DNA of 64,000 nt from Ahaetulla prasina. Its lineage: Eukaryota; Chordata; Lepidosauria; Squamata; Colubridae. Below the pieces are notes generated by a model that searched no databases, was not told the DNA's origin, and saw only the letters and a list, made by a program, of their open reading frames with translations. The stretch lies in the NCBI RefSeq assembly GCF_028640845.1, contig NC_080540.1:167653752-167717751 (forward strand), read 5' to 3'. This document shows positions 32,335 to 44,300 of this stretch, one piece after another. The translations under genes and the position numbers were made by a program. How positions within the stretch are numbered: the stretch's first letter is position 1; each line of letters begins with the position of its first letter.

Positions 32335-33390
32335 TTGTATATTTTTGTATTGTTTTGTTTTATCTTGGCTGTACACCGCCCTGAGTCCTTCGGGAGAAGG
32401 GCGGTATAAAAATTGAATAAATAATAATAATAATAATAATATAAATTCTTGCTCAGTATTTTTTTTCTTCTACACATATCCACCACATATGGTAGTACGG
32501 TCCCTGTATCTGTTGGCATTTTCAATACTTTAAACATTTGCTGCCATATATCTAACTCTATCGTATGTCCAAAGTTTTTTGCCTATGCTATCATTGCTTC
32601 TTTAACTTGTTCTTCTAACTTAATACTCAATAAATAGCTATACAATTTTCTTACCTCATCTGTTCCTGTTAATATCTTAGCTATTTCTGTCAATTCCCTA
32701 GAAAAATCATATTATTTTGCATCTTTTTCATATCTAGATTGTATTTTCAGTTGTGTATACCACACCATATCAATCCCCTGCTTTTCCAAATCCTGTTTCG
32801 TTTTAAGTTCCCCCTTTTCTGACAAAATGTCCTTATATCTAACAATATTTCCCATATTGATAATATTTGGATGTATTAGTGCTTCCATTGTTGAAAGCCA
32901 AATTGGTATCTTCAAATAATGTTGTTCTCTAATTTTCTCCCATACTAATAATAAAGCATTTCTTATATACTGTCTTTGAAAGTAACCATGTATCTTATTT
33001 TTCCCATACCATAAAAAGGCGTGCCAACCCAATTGCAAATCGTGTCCCTCCAATGTCAATAATCTTGTATTTCTCAGTACAATCCATTCTTTCATCCATG
33101 TTAACACTGTTGCCTGGAAATATAATTTCCAATTTGGTAATCCAAACTACAATACAATTTGGACTGTATTGTGTTCTTTGTGGGCAGCTTTGAAAATAGC
33201 CCAGAAATGTCATTTTTGCTTATCTAGATACAGTACATGAAAGTATCAATTTTGCCAAGCATCAGGGATTCCCAGCAGAAATATGACTGTTTAAACACTA
33301 ATAGTGATTATGCAAAAAGACTCAAAAGTACTGAAAAGGAATACACAAAAACTTTCAAAAAATTCTGAAAACCACAAAAAATATTTTAAA
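32335..33390. repeat. Triplicated unit, third copy (~1056 bp)
   Basis: Same order as the second copy. After 33390 the flank continues uniquely (taagtatgatctcag), so this copy holds the original right edge. Confidence 0.92.
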
Positions 33391-33734
33391 TAAGTATGAT
33401 CTCAGAGAATATAAATGAAAAGCACCACAATTTACTAAGATGTGTACTGACACAGGTGGCGAAAATCAACTTAGCACAATACTGGAAAATGGAAACCTAT
33501 AGAATTAGGAGAGTAAAATCGAAGAATATGCAGCAATAGAAAATTTGGCTGTGTGTATTCACAGTAAAAATCTAGCTACACTCAAGCAGGAATTTTCCCT
33601 TACATATAACATACTATGCAGCAACGCAAGCTAAGTCACGTAGAATATTGTTTTTGAAGAAAAAGAGAAACTGTTTAAAGATAGTTATCACCTAGGCAGT
33701 TTCAGTCATTAGCTACATAGCTGAAACAGTGGAC

Positions 33735-34098
33735 TGGATATAAGCAGAACTAAATGACCAGCATAAGAAGATCGGAAAAATAATGACAATGAATCATGCC
33801 CTTCATCCATGCAGCAACATTGATAGACTCTCCTTATCAAAGAGCATATGTGGGCTCTTTGTGGAATATTGCAAGTATACCAAGTAATTGAAGAAGAAAC
33901 AAGGACATTGGAAGAATATTTGAAGGACAGTGAGAGAGATGAAGCTACAGTGAAAACTACACTCAAGCTATTACATCATGAAGACTTATTTAATACAGCA
34001 CTAGAGAGACTAAACTGGCTTACAAGAAAAACCAGATAAAGAATAGAAAAAAGACATGGCAAAGTAAAGTATTATAAGGCCTGTAGAAAGAAAGAATG

Positions 34099-34131
<33 letters not shown>

Positions 34132-34215
34132 AAGAAAGAGAGAGAAAGAAAGAGAGGAAGAGAGGGGGAGGGAGGAAAAGAGGAAGAAGAAGAAGAAAGG
34201 AAGAAAGGAAGGAAG

Positions 34216-34278
<63 letters not shown>

Positions 34279-34714
34279 CCTAGCTGTCAAAGCAGTTAAC
34301 AAAACCTGGCAATCGCTAAGAGCAGAAAAGTTGAAGAAAGAGTCAGAAGGGTTAATTCTGACTGCAGATCAAGCCTTAAAACCAATACTGCATATAGTCA
34401 GTATATAGAAAACAGCAACAAACATCAAATGTCATTTCTGTAAAGAAGCATAAGAAACAATGCATCAACTAGTTAGCTATTGCAAGACTTCAAATAATGG
34501 CAAGACAAAGTAGCAACAACGGCGCATTGGAATATATGCAAGAAAAACAATTTGCCTACAACCCAAAATCACAAAATAGACAAAGTAATAGAAAATGAAG
34601 AAGCTAAAGTGCTCTGGAGAAAATCTCCAAATACAAAGACCTGCAAATAGAAGTAAAAGGACTGTGGCAAAGGAAAGCAAAGATAGCAATTGCTTTGATG
34701 GTATTTCCTTCAAC
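33735..34714 (+). mobile_element. Old LINE with restriction-like-endonuclease-type C-terminus (R2/R4-like), part 1
   Basis: Broken plus-strand readings follow the order of an RLE-type LINE C-terminus: MTMNHALHPCSNIDRLSLS (about 33783-33840), a charged linker, an LRAEKLKKESEGLILTADQA-like block (34310-34372), a Cys/His patch near 34435, ALEYMQEKQFAYNPKS (34524 on), and KYKDLQIEVKGLWQRKAKIA (34630 on). It is interrupted by a GAAA microsatellite and, at 34715, by an L1. It resumes at 40503. Clade assignment comes from motif order; sequence is heavily decayed. Confidence 0.55.
34085..34278. repeat. (GAAA)n/purine-rich microsatellite
   Basis: Imperfect GAAA/GAAG/GGA tract, all purine on the plus strand, ending in about 15 clean AAAG units (34208-34277). 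Long open frames on both strands here are repeat artefacts. Confidence 0.95.
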
Positions 34715-35302
34715 AGTAATAGGCAGGTTGGGCTTCCAGTGATGTCACCGCTCCTGCAGGGTGCTCTAACAGGGCACTCCGCATTAGAAGATTGTAAAAG
34801 TCAGTGAAACAGTATAAATCACTGTTCACTGACCTTAGCATACCCCTTGGGCATAAGGGGGTTTATGCAGAGCTGTGGGGGAGTGGTAGATCTAGCCAGG
34901 GGGTTTGCTCTTAAGAGCGAATTTTTCTGGATTTATGATCCCACCGAACTTCATTATCTCCGACTTCAAACGTGCTCCTGTTTTTTTTTCAGGAAAAAGG
35001 AGTAGGAGTCACTTCTGCTCAAAAGGACTTGTTAAATTGATTGATTTTCTAAGCAGACGGGAATTTCACAAGCGTTCGATCTTTGAAGCAGAAACAACAC
35101 GGCAAGTACACCAACTCCCCTTTTGAAACTTGAAACTTCTCTTTGTCTCTGATTAATTGACTTTTAAAATGGCGTCTGAAAGTGAAAGTGAACTTTTTTA
35201 GTACAACAAAGTAGCGTTATTTGTGGATTGTTACAATCCACAATACTGAAAGGAGTAAAGGAAAGTTTTTAAGTTTAAATTCCTGATTCTTTCGAAAACA
35301 GA

Positions 35303-36307
35303 ATGGCAGCTAAACCTTTAAAGCCTTCTGGAAGAAGGGGATCTGAACCAAGTCTTGAGGATATATTGAAAGTACAATTAAAACTTTCTGAAGATAGGCA
35401 AAAAGAGATGATGGAGAATTTTAATGCAAAAATAAGAGAAGATATTCTCATGGCTGTTCAAGGATTGAGTAAAAAAATTGAGAGATTGGAAGAAGAAATG
35501 CAACAGATCTCTCAGCCAAATAAGCATTTAGAAGACAAAATGCAAGGTCTTCAGAAAAAAGTGGATCAAAATGAAGATCAGGTTGTGATATTACAATATA
35601 AACTCATGGAAGGAGCTCTTAGAATCCGTGGTATGCAAGAACAGCGAGGAGAGGACTTAAGAAAAATTATATCAGAAGCATTGGCTGAATTTATTGAAGT
35701 GGAACCCCAAGAGGTAGCTTACCAAATTGATAAAATATATAGAGTTAATTCCTGGATCGCAAGACAGAGAAAGCTTCCTCGGGACATTGTGGTTTATTTT
35801 GTGAAAAGGACTATGAGAAATCAGATTCTGCAAGTTTCATATCAGACAACTTTAAAAATTGGAGAACAGGAGCTGAAGGTGCTGAAAGAGATTCCTTCCA
35901 AGATGTTAAGAGATAGGAAGGAATTTGTTTTTTTTACACAAGAACTTAAAAAACATCAGATTCAATTCAGATGGGAGGTGCCAGTTGGACTGACAGTATT
36001 TTATCAAGGAAGGAGATATAGAATTGACACTGTTTTAAAGGCAAAGGATTTTCTTTCTACAGTTTTGAAAGTCAAAATAGAAGTGATAGAAAAACTTCAA
36101 GAGATTCAAGAAGGCGTGGTGATCCAAGAGGCTTCATTGCTGCCAGCATCAGAGAAACCACAAGAGCAAAGGGTGACAAGAGGAGCTCTTAAGCGTAAAG
36201 AAGAGCAGCAGTTTCAAAGTAAAAGTCAGGACCCCAGTATGGAAGCTGTGGGAGGAGCTAGACGGAGGATCTTCCGTTGTTTGCTTCAAAGCTTCAGGAG
36301 GCCAGTA
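35303..36307 (+). CDS. L1 ORF1 protein, read in frame into ORF2
   Basis: About 335 residues before the ORF2-type methionine. Residues 15-100 form a coiled coil (VQLKLSEDRQKEMMENFNAK, LEDKMQGLQKKVDQNED). Residues ~105-190 are the RRM (ALRIRGMQ, YRVNSWIARQ, PRDIVVYF). Residues ~195-257 are the C-terminal domain (KEIPSKMLRDRKEF, RWEVPVGLTV). Then comes a basic/Gln-rich extension (GALKRKEEQQFQSKSQ) ending ARRRIFRCLLQSFRRPV. There is no stop before the ORF2 start at 36308; the open frame continues to 37192 (629 codons in total). Either a stop codon was lost or this lineage makes a fused product. RNA-binding role in the L1 particle is inferred from the family. Confidence 0.85.
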
Positions 36308-39300
36308 ATGGCAAATAGAATTTTGTCATGGAATGTTAATGGCTTGAATTCAGCTCAGAAAAGAAGGAAAATATTTCACTACTTGAAACAATTTAAAAAT
36401 GATGTGATTTGCCTGCAAGAGACAAATATCAAATTATCAGACCAAAAATACTTAATTAACTCAAAATTAGGTAAACATTTTGTTGCTTCAGCTTTGGATA
36501 AGAAGCAAAATGGAATTGTTGTATATATCAGGAAGGATATACCAGCTAAGTTAATTGAGGCAGATATTCAAGGAAGATTTATTGCTATTGAACTGGTGAT
36601 AGATGCAAAAAAGACTTTGCTGATAGGTATTTATGCACCTAATCAGCAACAAGAAAAGTTTTATAAAATGTTACACGAGAGGTTGATCCTCTGGGATTAT
36701 AGTTCGTTTATTTTATTAGGAGACTGGAATGGAGTAATTGATACAAGAAGTGATAAGAGAACCTCTTCCAAGAAGATACCTATACATGCAAAACTACCAA
36801 AATCCTTTTTTGAAATGATGGAAGACTTTGAGTTTAGAGATATATGGAGGTTACGGAATCCAGATGAGAGAGATTTTACTTTTTTTCCCGATAGGCATCA
36901 ATCTTTCTCACGTATTGATTTTATTTTAATTTCTAATGACTTGCTTTCTAGGGTGAAGAAAATGAAGATATTTCCGAGGTGTTTAACTGACCATAGCCCA
37001 GTATGGATGGAATTATTACAAGGGAAAAAAGGTGGTAGAACATGGAGGCTGAATGAAAATCTGTTTAGATATGAGGATAATGTAATTCATTGTAAGAAAC
37101 AGTTGAAAGAATTTTTTGATTTTAATATGCACAAGGGGATACCTATAGGAACTGTGTGGGAGGCAAGTAAAGCTTTATTAGAGGTATATTGATATACTTG
37201 GACAATAGGCAGAGGAATAATAAACAAAGGCAGCGTAGGAACTTGGAACAAGAAATTCAAAAGAAGCAACAGTTATTAATTCAAAACCCACAAGATCACA
37301 AACTTAAAGAGGCTATAAGAATATTACAGAGTCAATTTAATATGTTAATGGCAGATCAGGTGGCAACGAATATACAATATGCTAAACATAATACCTTCTA
37401 TAATGCAAATAAACCTGGGAGATGGCTGGCATATAACTTAAGTAAAAAACAGAAAGCACGTGTCATACAAAAAATAGAATATAAAGGTAAAGAGATATAT
37501 CAACAGGATAAAACTAAAAAGGCCTTCTCAGAATTTTATACTGCTCTATATGCAAAAGACAAAATATCGAATAGGGATATTTATGATTATTTGAAAGATT
37601 ATAAGGTTAATACACTAACATTAGAACAGAGGGAGGAGCTGAATAGGCCGATAGCTACTGGAGAAATAGTGGAGGAAATTAAACAATTAAAAATGGGGAA
37701 AACCACTGGTACAGATGGTCTTACAGCAAGTTATTATAAAAAATTACAGGATGAAATATTAGGCCCACTTAAAGAATTATTTAATCAGATACAACTAGGA
37801 GTGGGAATACCCCCGTCATGGAAAACATCTTTTATTTCACTGATACCAAAAGAGGAGCAAGATTGCTCTAAACCCGGTAACTACAGGCTGATTTCACTTT
37901 TAAATAATAATTATAAGATTTTTGTTAAAATAATAGCAAACAGATTAATGTTAGTTTTACAACAAAGAATTCATACTGATCAATCTGGTTTTATAAAAGG
38001 GAGGCAGATGAGGAATAATGTTAGACAGATTATTAATATATTGGAATATTTGGAAAAGAAGAATACTTCAGCAGCACTTATTTTTTTGGATGCGGAGAAG
38101 GCCTTTGATCGATTGCATTGGGATTTTTTATTTAAATTAATAGAGAAAATGCAATTTGGAGATTATTTTGTTAGAATAATTAAAGCAATTTATGGAGAGC
38201 AAACAGCTCAGATTATAATAAATGGTAGTTTGACAGAAGTTATTAAGATTGCGAAAGGAACGAGACAGGGATGTCCCTTATCACCACTATTGTTTGTTTT
38301 GACTCTGGAACCATTATTAGATAAAATATGAGAATTAACGAAAATAGAGGGAATTAAAATTAGACAATATGAGTACAAAGTTAGAGCTTTTGCAGACGAT
38401 GTAGTGGTTACTTTAACAAATCCTATAAATTCAAGTAGATCTTTGTTGGAAGCAATTGATAAATATGGAAAGGTATCAGGATTTAAAATAAATCAGAATA
38501 AAACAAAAGTGATAATCAAAAATATGTCTATACAACAGAAACAAAAACTAGAGGAAATGACAGGATTTGAGGTGGTAAAAAAGGTTAAATACTTAGGGGT
38601 TTATATTAGCTCATCGAACAAGAAACTTTATAAGAATAATTATGACTTGCTATGGCAAAAAGTTCAGAATGATATGAGTGTCTGGAAAAAATTGCAGTTG
38701 TCGCTATTGGGGAGGATTGCGGCTATTAAAATGAATGTGTTACCTAGATTTTTGTTTCTGTTCCAGATGATACCAATAATTAAGAAAGATAAAAATTTGG
38801 AGGATTGGCAGATTGGGATTAATAAATTTATATGGCAGGGTAAAAAGGCGAGGGTTAAAATGAAAATAATACAGGACTCACGGGAAAGAGGTGGCTTAAA
38901 AATGCCTAATTTTAAACTATATTATGAAGCAGTAGCCCTTTCAGTAATAAGTGACTGGTTTAATTTAACGGAGGAAAGAATTTTGAACATAGAAGGTTAT
39001 GACTTGTTATATGGATGGCATGCGTATTTATTTTATGAAAAAAAAGTGGATAGGGCTTTTAAGAATCATGTGTTTGAGGGTCTGGAAAAAATATTCTTAT
39101 AAATTAGATTACAAGATTCCTATATGGGCGAGCCCTAGACATGCAATAGAGAATATAAATATAGAACAGAAACAGGAAATGATTACTTATAAAGAACTTT
39201 TGTATGCTGAAGGAGGTAGATTGCAATTAAAATCATTACAGGTATTAAATGAAGAAGGGAGGAATTATACTTGGTTTCAATATGGGCAAATAAGTGCTAG

Positions 39301-40048
39301 ATGGAAAGAAGATAAAAAAATTGGTATAATGCAAAGGGAGGAAAATTTAATAAAGCAAATTAGAAATCAGACCCAGGAGCATATAAAGAGATTGTATAAT
39401 GTGTTGCTTGAAATAGATTCGGAAAAGGATTTGGTAAAGGACTGTATGATAAAATGGGCACAGAATATTCAGGAACCAATAATGTTGGAAACATGGGAGA
39501 AAATCTGGGTTAGAAATGTTAAGTTTACACAAGTACAGAATTTAAGGGAAAATTTTTATAAGATGTTTTATAGATGGCACTTAGATCCCAAAAAATTATC
39601 ATGTATGTATCCTGATATCCAAGCGAAATGTTGGAGGTGTAGTTGCGATGACGCTACATATTTTCATATTTGGTGGACTTGCAAGAAAATTAGGGCCTTT
39701 TGGATAAGAATTTGGTGGATTATTCAAAATGTACTGAAGAAGAAGATAAAGTTCCTGCCGCAATTTTTCCTTTTGGGAATTATAACGGATTGTACAGGGA
39801 TTGAGACTAAATTGATTCTGAATTTAATAACAGCAGCAAGACTGTTGATTGGACAATACTGGAAGAAAGAAGAGGTACCTACAATAGAAGAATGGATATT
39901 GAAAGTCATTAATTTGGCTGAGATGGCTAAAATCTCAGCTTTTTTAAAAGACAATACGCAGGAAAGATATTTAATTGAATGGAAAAAATGGATTGATTAT
40001 CTACAAAACAGATATCAGATTAAGAAATATCAGATTGCCTTTGAATAA
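36308..40048 (+). pseudogene. L1 ORF2 (endonuclease, reverse transcriptase, Cys-rich tail), three lesions
   Basis: Starts MANRILSWNVNGLNS. The endonuclease retains its key blocks: CLQETNI, YAPN, LLGDWNG, SRIDFIL and LTDHSPVW. A frameshift near 37185-37195 moves to the frame opening at 37189. RT blocks: GTDGLTASYY, LIPKEEQDCSKPGNYRLISL, DQSGFIKGRQ, IFLDAEKAFDRLHW, GTRQGCPLSPLLF. An in-frame TGA at 38329 (likely CGA to TGA) precedes AFADDVVVTL, the catalytic box. A second frameshift near 39065-39085 precedes the C-terminal half, which ends with a Cys/His cluster (CWRCSCDDATYFHIWWTC). With only three lesions it is fairly recent. Confidence 0.9.
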
Positions 40049-40186
40049 TTAGGAAGTATTATTTTATGTAATGGGGGGGTTGGGAGATGAAAAGATTTGG
40101 ATGAGGTTAATTGGATTAGAAGGGAAAATTTTACTCTATGTTTGGTTTATGTATAACAATACCTTGTGATTGACCCGGGAAGCCGG

Positions 40187-40255
40187 GGGGGGGGGAAGGG
40201 AGAGGGGAAGAGGGTTTTCTGGGAGGGAGGGGGGAAAAAAGGGGGGGAAATGTTT
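40187..40255 (+). repeat. G-rich tract in L1 3' UTR
   Basis: Runs of 3-11 G separated by A. Potential G-quadruplex. The equivalent position in the half-L1 is about 18245-18275. Confidence 0.85.
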
Positions 40256-40307
40256 TTGTTTTTTAAAACTTTTTCAATAAAAAAAAGTAATAGGCAGGTT
40301 AGATACA

Positions 40308-40492
40308 ATAGAATAGAATAGAATTTTTTTATTGGCCAGATGTGATTGGACACACAAGGAATTTGTCTTGGTGCATATGCTCTCAGTGTACATAAAAGAA
40401 AAGATACCTTCATCGAGGTACACCACTTACAACACTTAATGATAGTCATAGGGTACAAATTGAACACTTAATGATGCAACACTTAATGATCC
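40308..40492 (-). mobile_element. L3/Snake1-like LINE 3' end, copy E
   Basis: Short (AATAG)n then the conserved antisense 3' end (ggaatttgtcttggtgcata). It begins eight bases after the L1 target duplication and is 5'-truncated near 40492. Confidence 0.88.
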
Positions 40493-40502
40493 CAAAATAA
40501 CT

Positions 40503-40625
40503 AGAGTAACCCTTGAACACCATCGGCATTGACAAAATCACCATCAGTGCATTGAAAAAAAATCAGTTTTACTTGGAACAACTCACCTTCTGCACCAATA
40601 CCTTTAACACCAATACATTTCCTCT
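40503..40625 (+). mobile_element. R2/R4-like LINE remnant, part 2 (C-terminal end)
   Basis: Readings IDKITISALKK and, after a frameshift, LLGTTHLLHQYL fit the extreme C-terminus of the same ORF (SALQKSALLGT-type block). This is the expected continuation of 33735-34714 across the L1 and L3 insertions. Confidence 0.5.
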
Positions 40626-40639
40626 AGTTACCCTCCCCT

Positions 40640-41329
40640 CTCTCTCCCTCCCTCCCTCCCTCCCCTCCTCTTGAGAAATAGGTGGGAACCAAGTAATTCT
40701 CCTTTTAATTATGTTTTTTCTTCGCCATACCATACACACATACACAGCCAAAAAACACATAGTTGGAAATATACTCCGAAAGGCATCCTTGTGATCTTTT
40801 TTTTGGTAGTGGGCAAGGCCAAATTCTGTCCCCATAGCGATAGCAGTTCAAAACCTTTGGAGATGAACATGGTATAAGTATGCTTAATTTCTGCTCTGAA
40901 TAGGACATCTATGCTAAATGTTTGGTATTTTAACTCTCCTTTGGTCTATGGTTGTACATAAAATAATAAGTGCATAGAAAGTGATATTCTAGTAATAGAG
41001 CTAAATATATTAGGATGCAATTGAAAACAATTTCAAATGTATCAGGGGTAATAATAAATTTTCAAAACTCACAACTGATGTTTTTCTATATTTGTCCTAA
41101 AAAGCAAGTATTTAAAATATATATTAAGTGGAAAGCAAATCCTTCAAATATCTAGGTATTAATATCACCAGAGCAGTTGTAATACACTAGGAATTAATAT
41201 TACAAAAACTGTTATATTACCCCAGGGATAATCTCATGAATGGATAAATTCAATAGGTACACTTTATCTGAATACTTTTTATTTTTTGCCACTTCCTCCT
41301 CCCCTACAAACATGCCAGCTTCCTTCAAG
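40640..41329. other. No identified feature
   Basis: A (CCCT)n run at 40645-40668; otherwise AT-rich with no supported frame. Confidence 0.5.
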
Positions 41330-44300
41330 GCTGAGCTTTGTGCCAGCTTCCAAAAGCATAAAGGGCGGCGGCCTCGGCGTGGGTGGCGGCTGCAGCGGCC
41401 TCGGTGTGGGCGTGGCAGCTATGCTGGCGGCTGCAGCTCTCGCTCTGCCTCGCCGGTGAGATGCGGCGGAGCGGGGCAGCGGCGGATGCGGCGGCGGCCT
41501 CTTCTGGGCCGGGCTAGCTGCTGGGGCCCCCAGAGCCCAGGACCCCAGGAGGGTGTTAATTTGCCAACGCCAGGCAAGCCCCAGGGACCCTGGGGGCGTC
41601 GGAGGAAGCAGCGGTGGCCCGCTTATGATTGGTATGGGACGGTGGTGGTGGTGGTGGCGGCGGCCCGCTTCGCCGGTGAGATGCGGCGGAGCGGGGCGAT
41701 GGCGGTCGTGGTGGCCCCCCCTCCCGGACCGGGCTGGACTGCGGATGTTCCCCTGCAACCTTTCTGGCTTCCGTTTGAATCGGTTGGTGACATCTTCGGG
41801 TCTTTGGACTCTGGACCGATAGTAAGAACATTATGGGGCCAGCTGACGGAACATCTTGCGACCGGCTGGTGGGACATTCCCTTCGGGTTTTGGACCGGCT
41901 GGTGAAACATCCTCTTTTTAGCTGGCAGGACACCCTCTGGCGATACTATCTATGTTTGCCCGAGCTGAAGAGACCATTATTGACCATCATTGACTGGTTG
42001 GGACATGACGCTCTGGACTTTACCACTATTTTGAGATTATGATATACTCACCTGCACAACTCTTGGGTCTGCGAGATGCTCCTCTCTCGCGGATATGGCC
42101 CCCTACATTATCAAGGGCCTATCTTAATGATGGATCCTGGAATCCCGAGAGGTGGCATGCAGCTAAAAGGCGTTTGAGGAGCTTTTTAACGAAATCTTTT
42201 AAGGGGCTTTTAAGGGGAGGGAGGGCTAGGGTGGGTCGGAGGGTGGATTCGTGTGGGAGGGGGGCAGACCTTGCTAGAGCTCGCGATATAGATTTAGGTC
42301 CGAGGATTTTGGGGGGGGAGACTGGTACCCATGGGCAAGTGGGCTATTCGATCAGCACAGTCTATGGGAGGGGCAGATACGGCGGAAGGAGGGGACCATA
42401 TCATGTTCGGGGAGCGCACCCTCACTGTTTGCAAGCGATTGCGCGCTTCGGTCCCACTGCCTTCTCCCATTCCCCGAGTGGCAAGATTCCTCAGGGCCGC
42501 GACCTTCGACTGATGCTATGCAATGCCAGGTCTGTAGTTAACAAGGCCCCCCTCATTTCAGATCTGATTCAAGAGGGGTTGCAGACCTGATGGGCATTAC
42601 GGAGACCTGGTTGGGCACGGAAGGGGGGGTGCCCCTCGTTGAACTGTGTCCACCGGGTTTCCATGCATTTCATCAGCCAAGGGTTCAAGGCAGGGGTGGG
42701 GGCATTGCTGTTATCATTAATGAGAGTTTGGAGCCGAGGGAGGTCACTGTCCCGCAGACAGCTGGCTGTGAGTCTCTCTTTGTGCGGTGGGGCCAAGGGT
42801 TATAGGTGGGCTTACTGATCACGTACCTGGCTCCCTGCCACGTGACAGCAGCTCTGCCTGAGCTGCTTGATGTGATAGCCAAGTTGGCAGTTGATACCCC
42901 CAGGCTTATGGTCATGGGGGATTTCAATCTGCCGTCGGTAGGCGAGACATCGTCGACAGCTCGGGAGTTCATGGCCTCCATGGCAGCCTTGGACCTGACC
43001 CAGTTAGTGAATGGGCCCACACACATTGGGGGACACACGCTGGACCTGATTTTCGTCTCGAGACAGTGGCTGAATGACCTGGAAGTGGGGGATTTAGTCA
43101 TCACTCCCCTGCCATGGACAGACCATTCTCTCCTTAGCCTGGACTTTCAAACCGCAAACCCTCACCACAGGGAGACGGAGCCAGTCCAGTGGTTCCGTCC
43201 CAGGTGCCTGATGGACCCGAGTAGGTTCCTGACGGAGCTTGGGCCGATTCCTGAGGATCTAGCACACGGCTCGGCCGAAGAACTTGTTGCCACCTGGGAA
43301 AGGGTGGTGACCGGGGCTTTGGACCGCGTCGTGCCTTTGTGGCCTCTGACCCGGCGCTGCGCTCGACCGGCTCCTTGGTTCACTGAGGAGCTGAGAGAGA
43401 TGAAGCACCGGAAAAGACGCCTAGAGAGCACTTGGAGAGCCAGCCGTTCCGAATCTGACCAAACACTAGTGGGTCATATATTCAGGCCTATCTAATGACG
43501 ATAGGGACAGCAAAGCAAGAATACTTTTCCACCCTTATAGCATTGGCAGATAACCGCCCAGCCACCTTGTTTAGGGTGACCCGCTCCCTTCTTTTTCAGG
43601 GGGCTCGGGAGGACCCCTTGCAAGGATGTGCTGAGGAGTTTGGAAGGTATCTGCACGATAAAATCGCTCAGATCCGGGATGGGCTGGACGCCGATTGGGT
43701 GGATTCAAACGGGATGACACAGGCATGTCCTGAGAACATTGTTTGGGCTGAGTTTGACTCTGTGACTCCCGAAGACATGGATAGGATACTAGGGAGGCTG
43801 AATGCCACCACATGTTTATTGGACCCGTGTCCCTCCTGGCTGGTACTGGCCACTCAGGAGGTTACACGAGGCTGGCTCCAGGGAATTATTAGTGCTTCTT
43901 TGATGGAGGGAGTCTTCCCAGCCGCCTTGAAAGAGGCGGTGGTGAGGCCCCTCCTTAAGAAGCCTTCCCTGGACCCGGCTATTTTGGCTAATTACCATCC
44001 TGTCTCCAACCTCCACTTTTTGGCGAAGGTTGTTGAGAGTGTGGTGGCATGGCAGCTTCCCCGGTATCTGGATGAAACCGTCTATCTAGACCCGTGCCAG
44101 TCCGGCTTCAGGCCTAGGTACAGCACGGAGACGGCTTTGGTCGTGTTGGTTGATGATCTCTAGAGGGCACGGGACAGAGGTTGTTCCTCTGTTCTTGTCC
44201 TGTTGGATCTGTCAGCGGCGTTTGATACCATCGACCATGGTATCTTGCTGCAACGGTTGGGGGGTTGGGGGTGGGAGGCACCGTTTTTCAGTGGTTCTCC

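Larger units (their letters stand above)
34730..40285 (+). mobile_element. Near-full-length L1 (5.56 kb) with 15-bp TSD
   Basis: Bounded by agtaataggcaggtt at 34715-34729 and 40286-40300. 573-bp 5' UTR, ORF1 (35303), ORF2 (36308-40048), and a 237-bp 3' UTR with a G-rich tract and a terminal aataaaaaaaa. ORF2 has two frameshifts and one stop. It inserted into the R2/R4-like remnant. Confidence 0.93.

Noticed and set aside
34072..34302. Lys/Glu/Arg-rich and Phe/Ser/Leu-rich frames
   Set aside because: Direct translations of the (GAAA)n microsatellite.
41240..41933. Long overlapping frames on both strands (up to 221 codons)
   Set aside because: GC-rich 5' UTR of the L2-like LINE; absence of stops reflects GC content.
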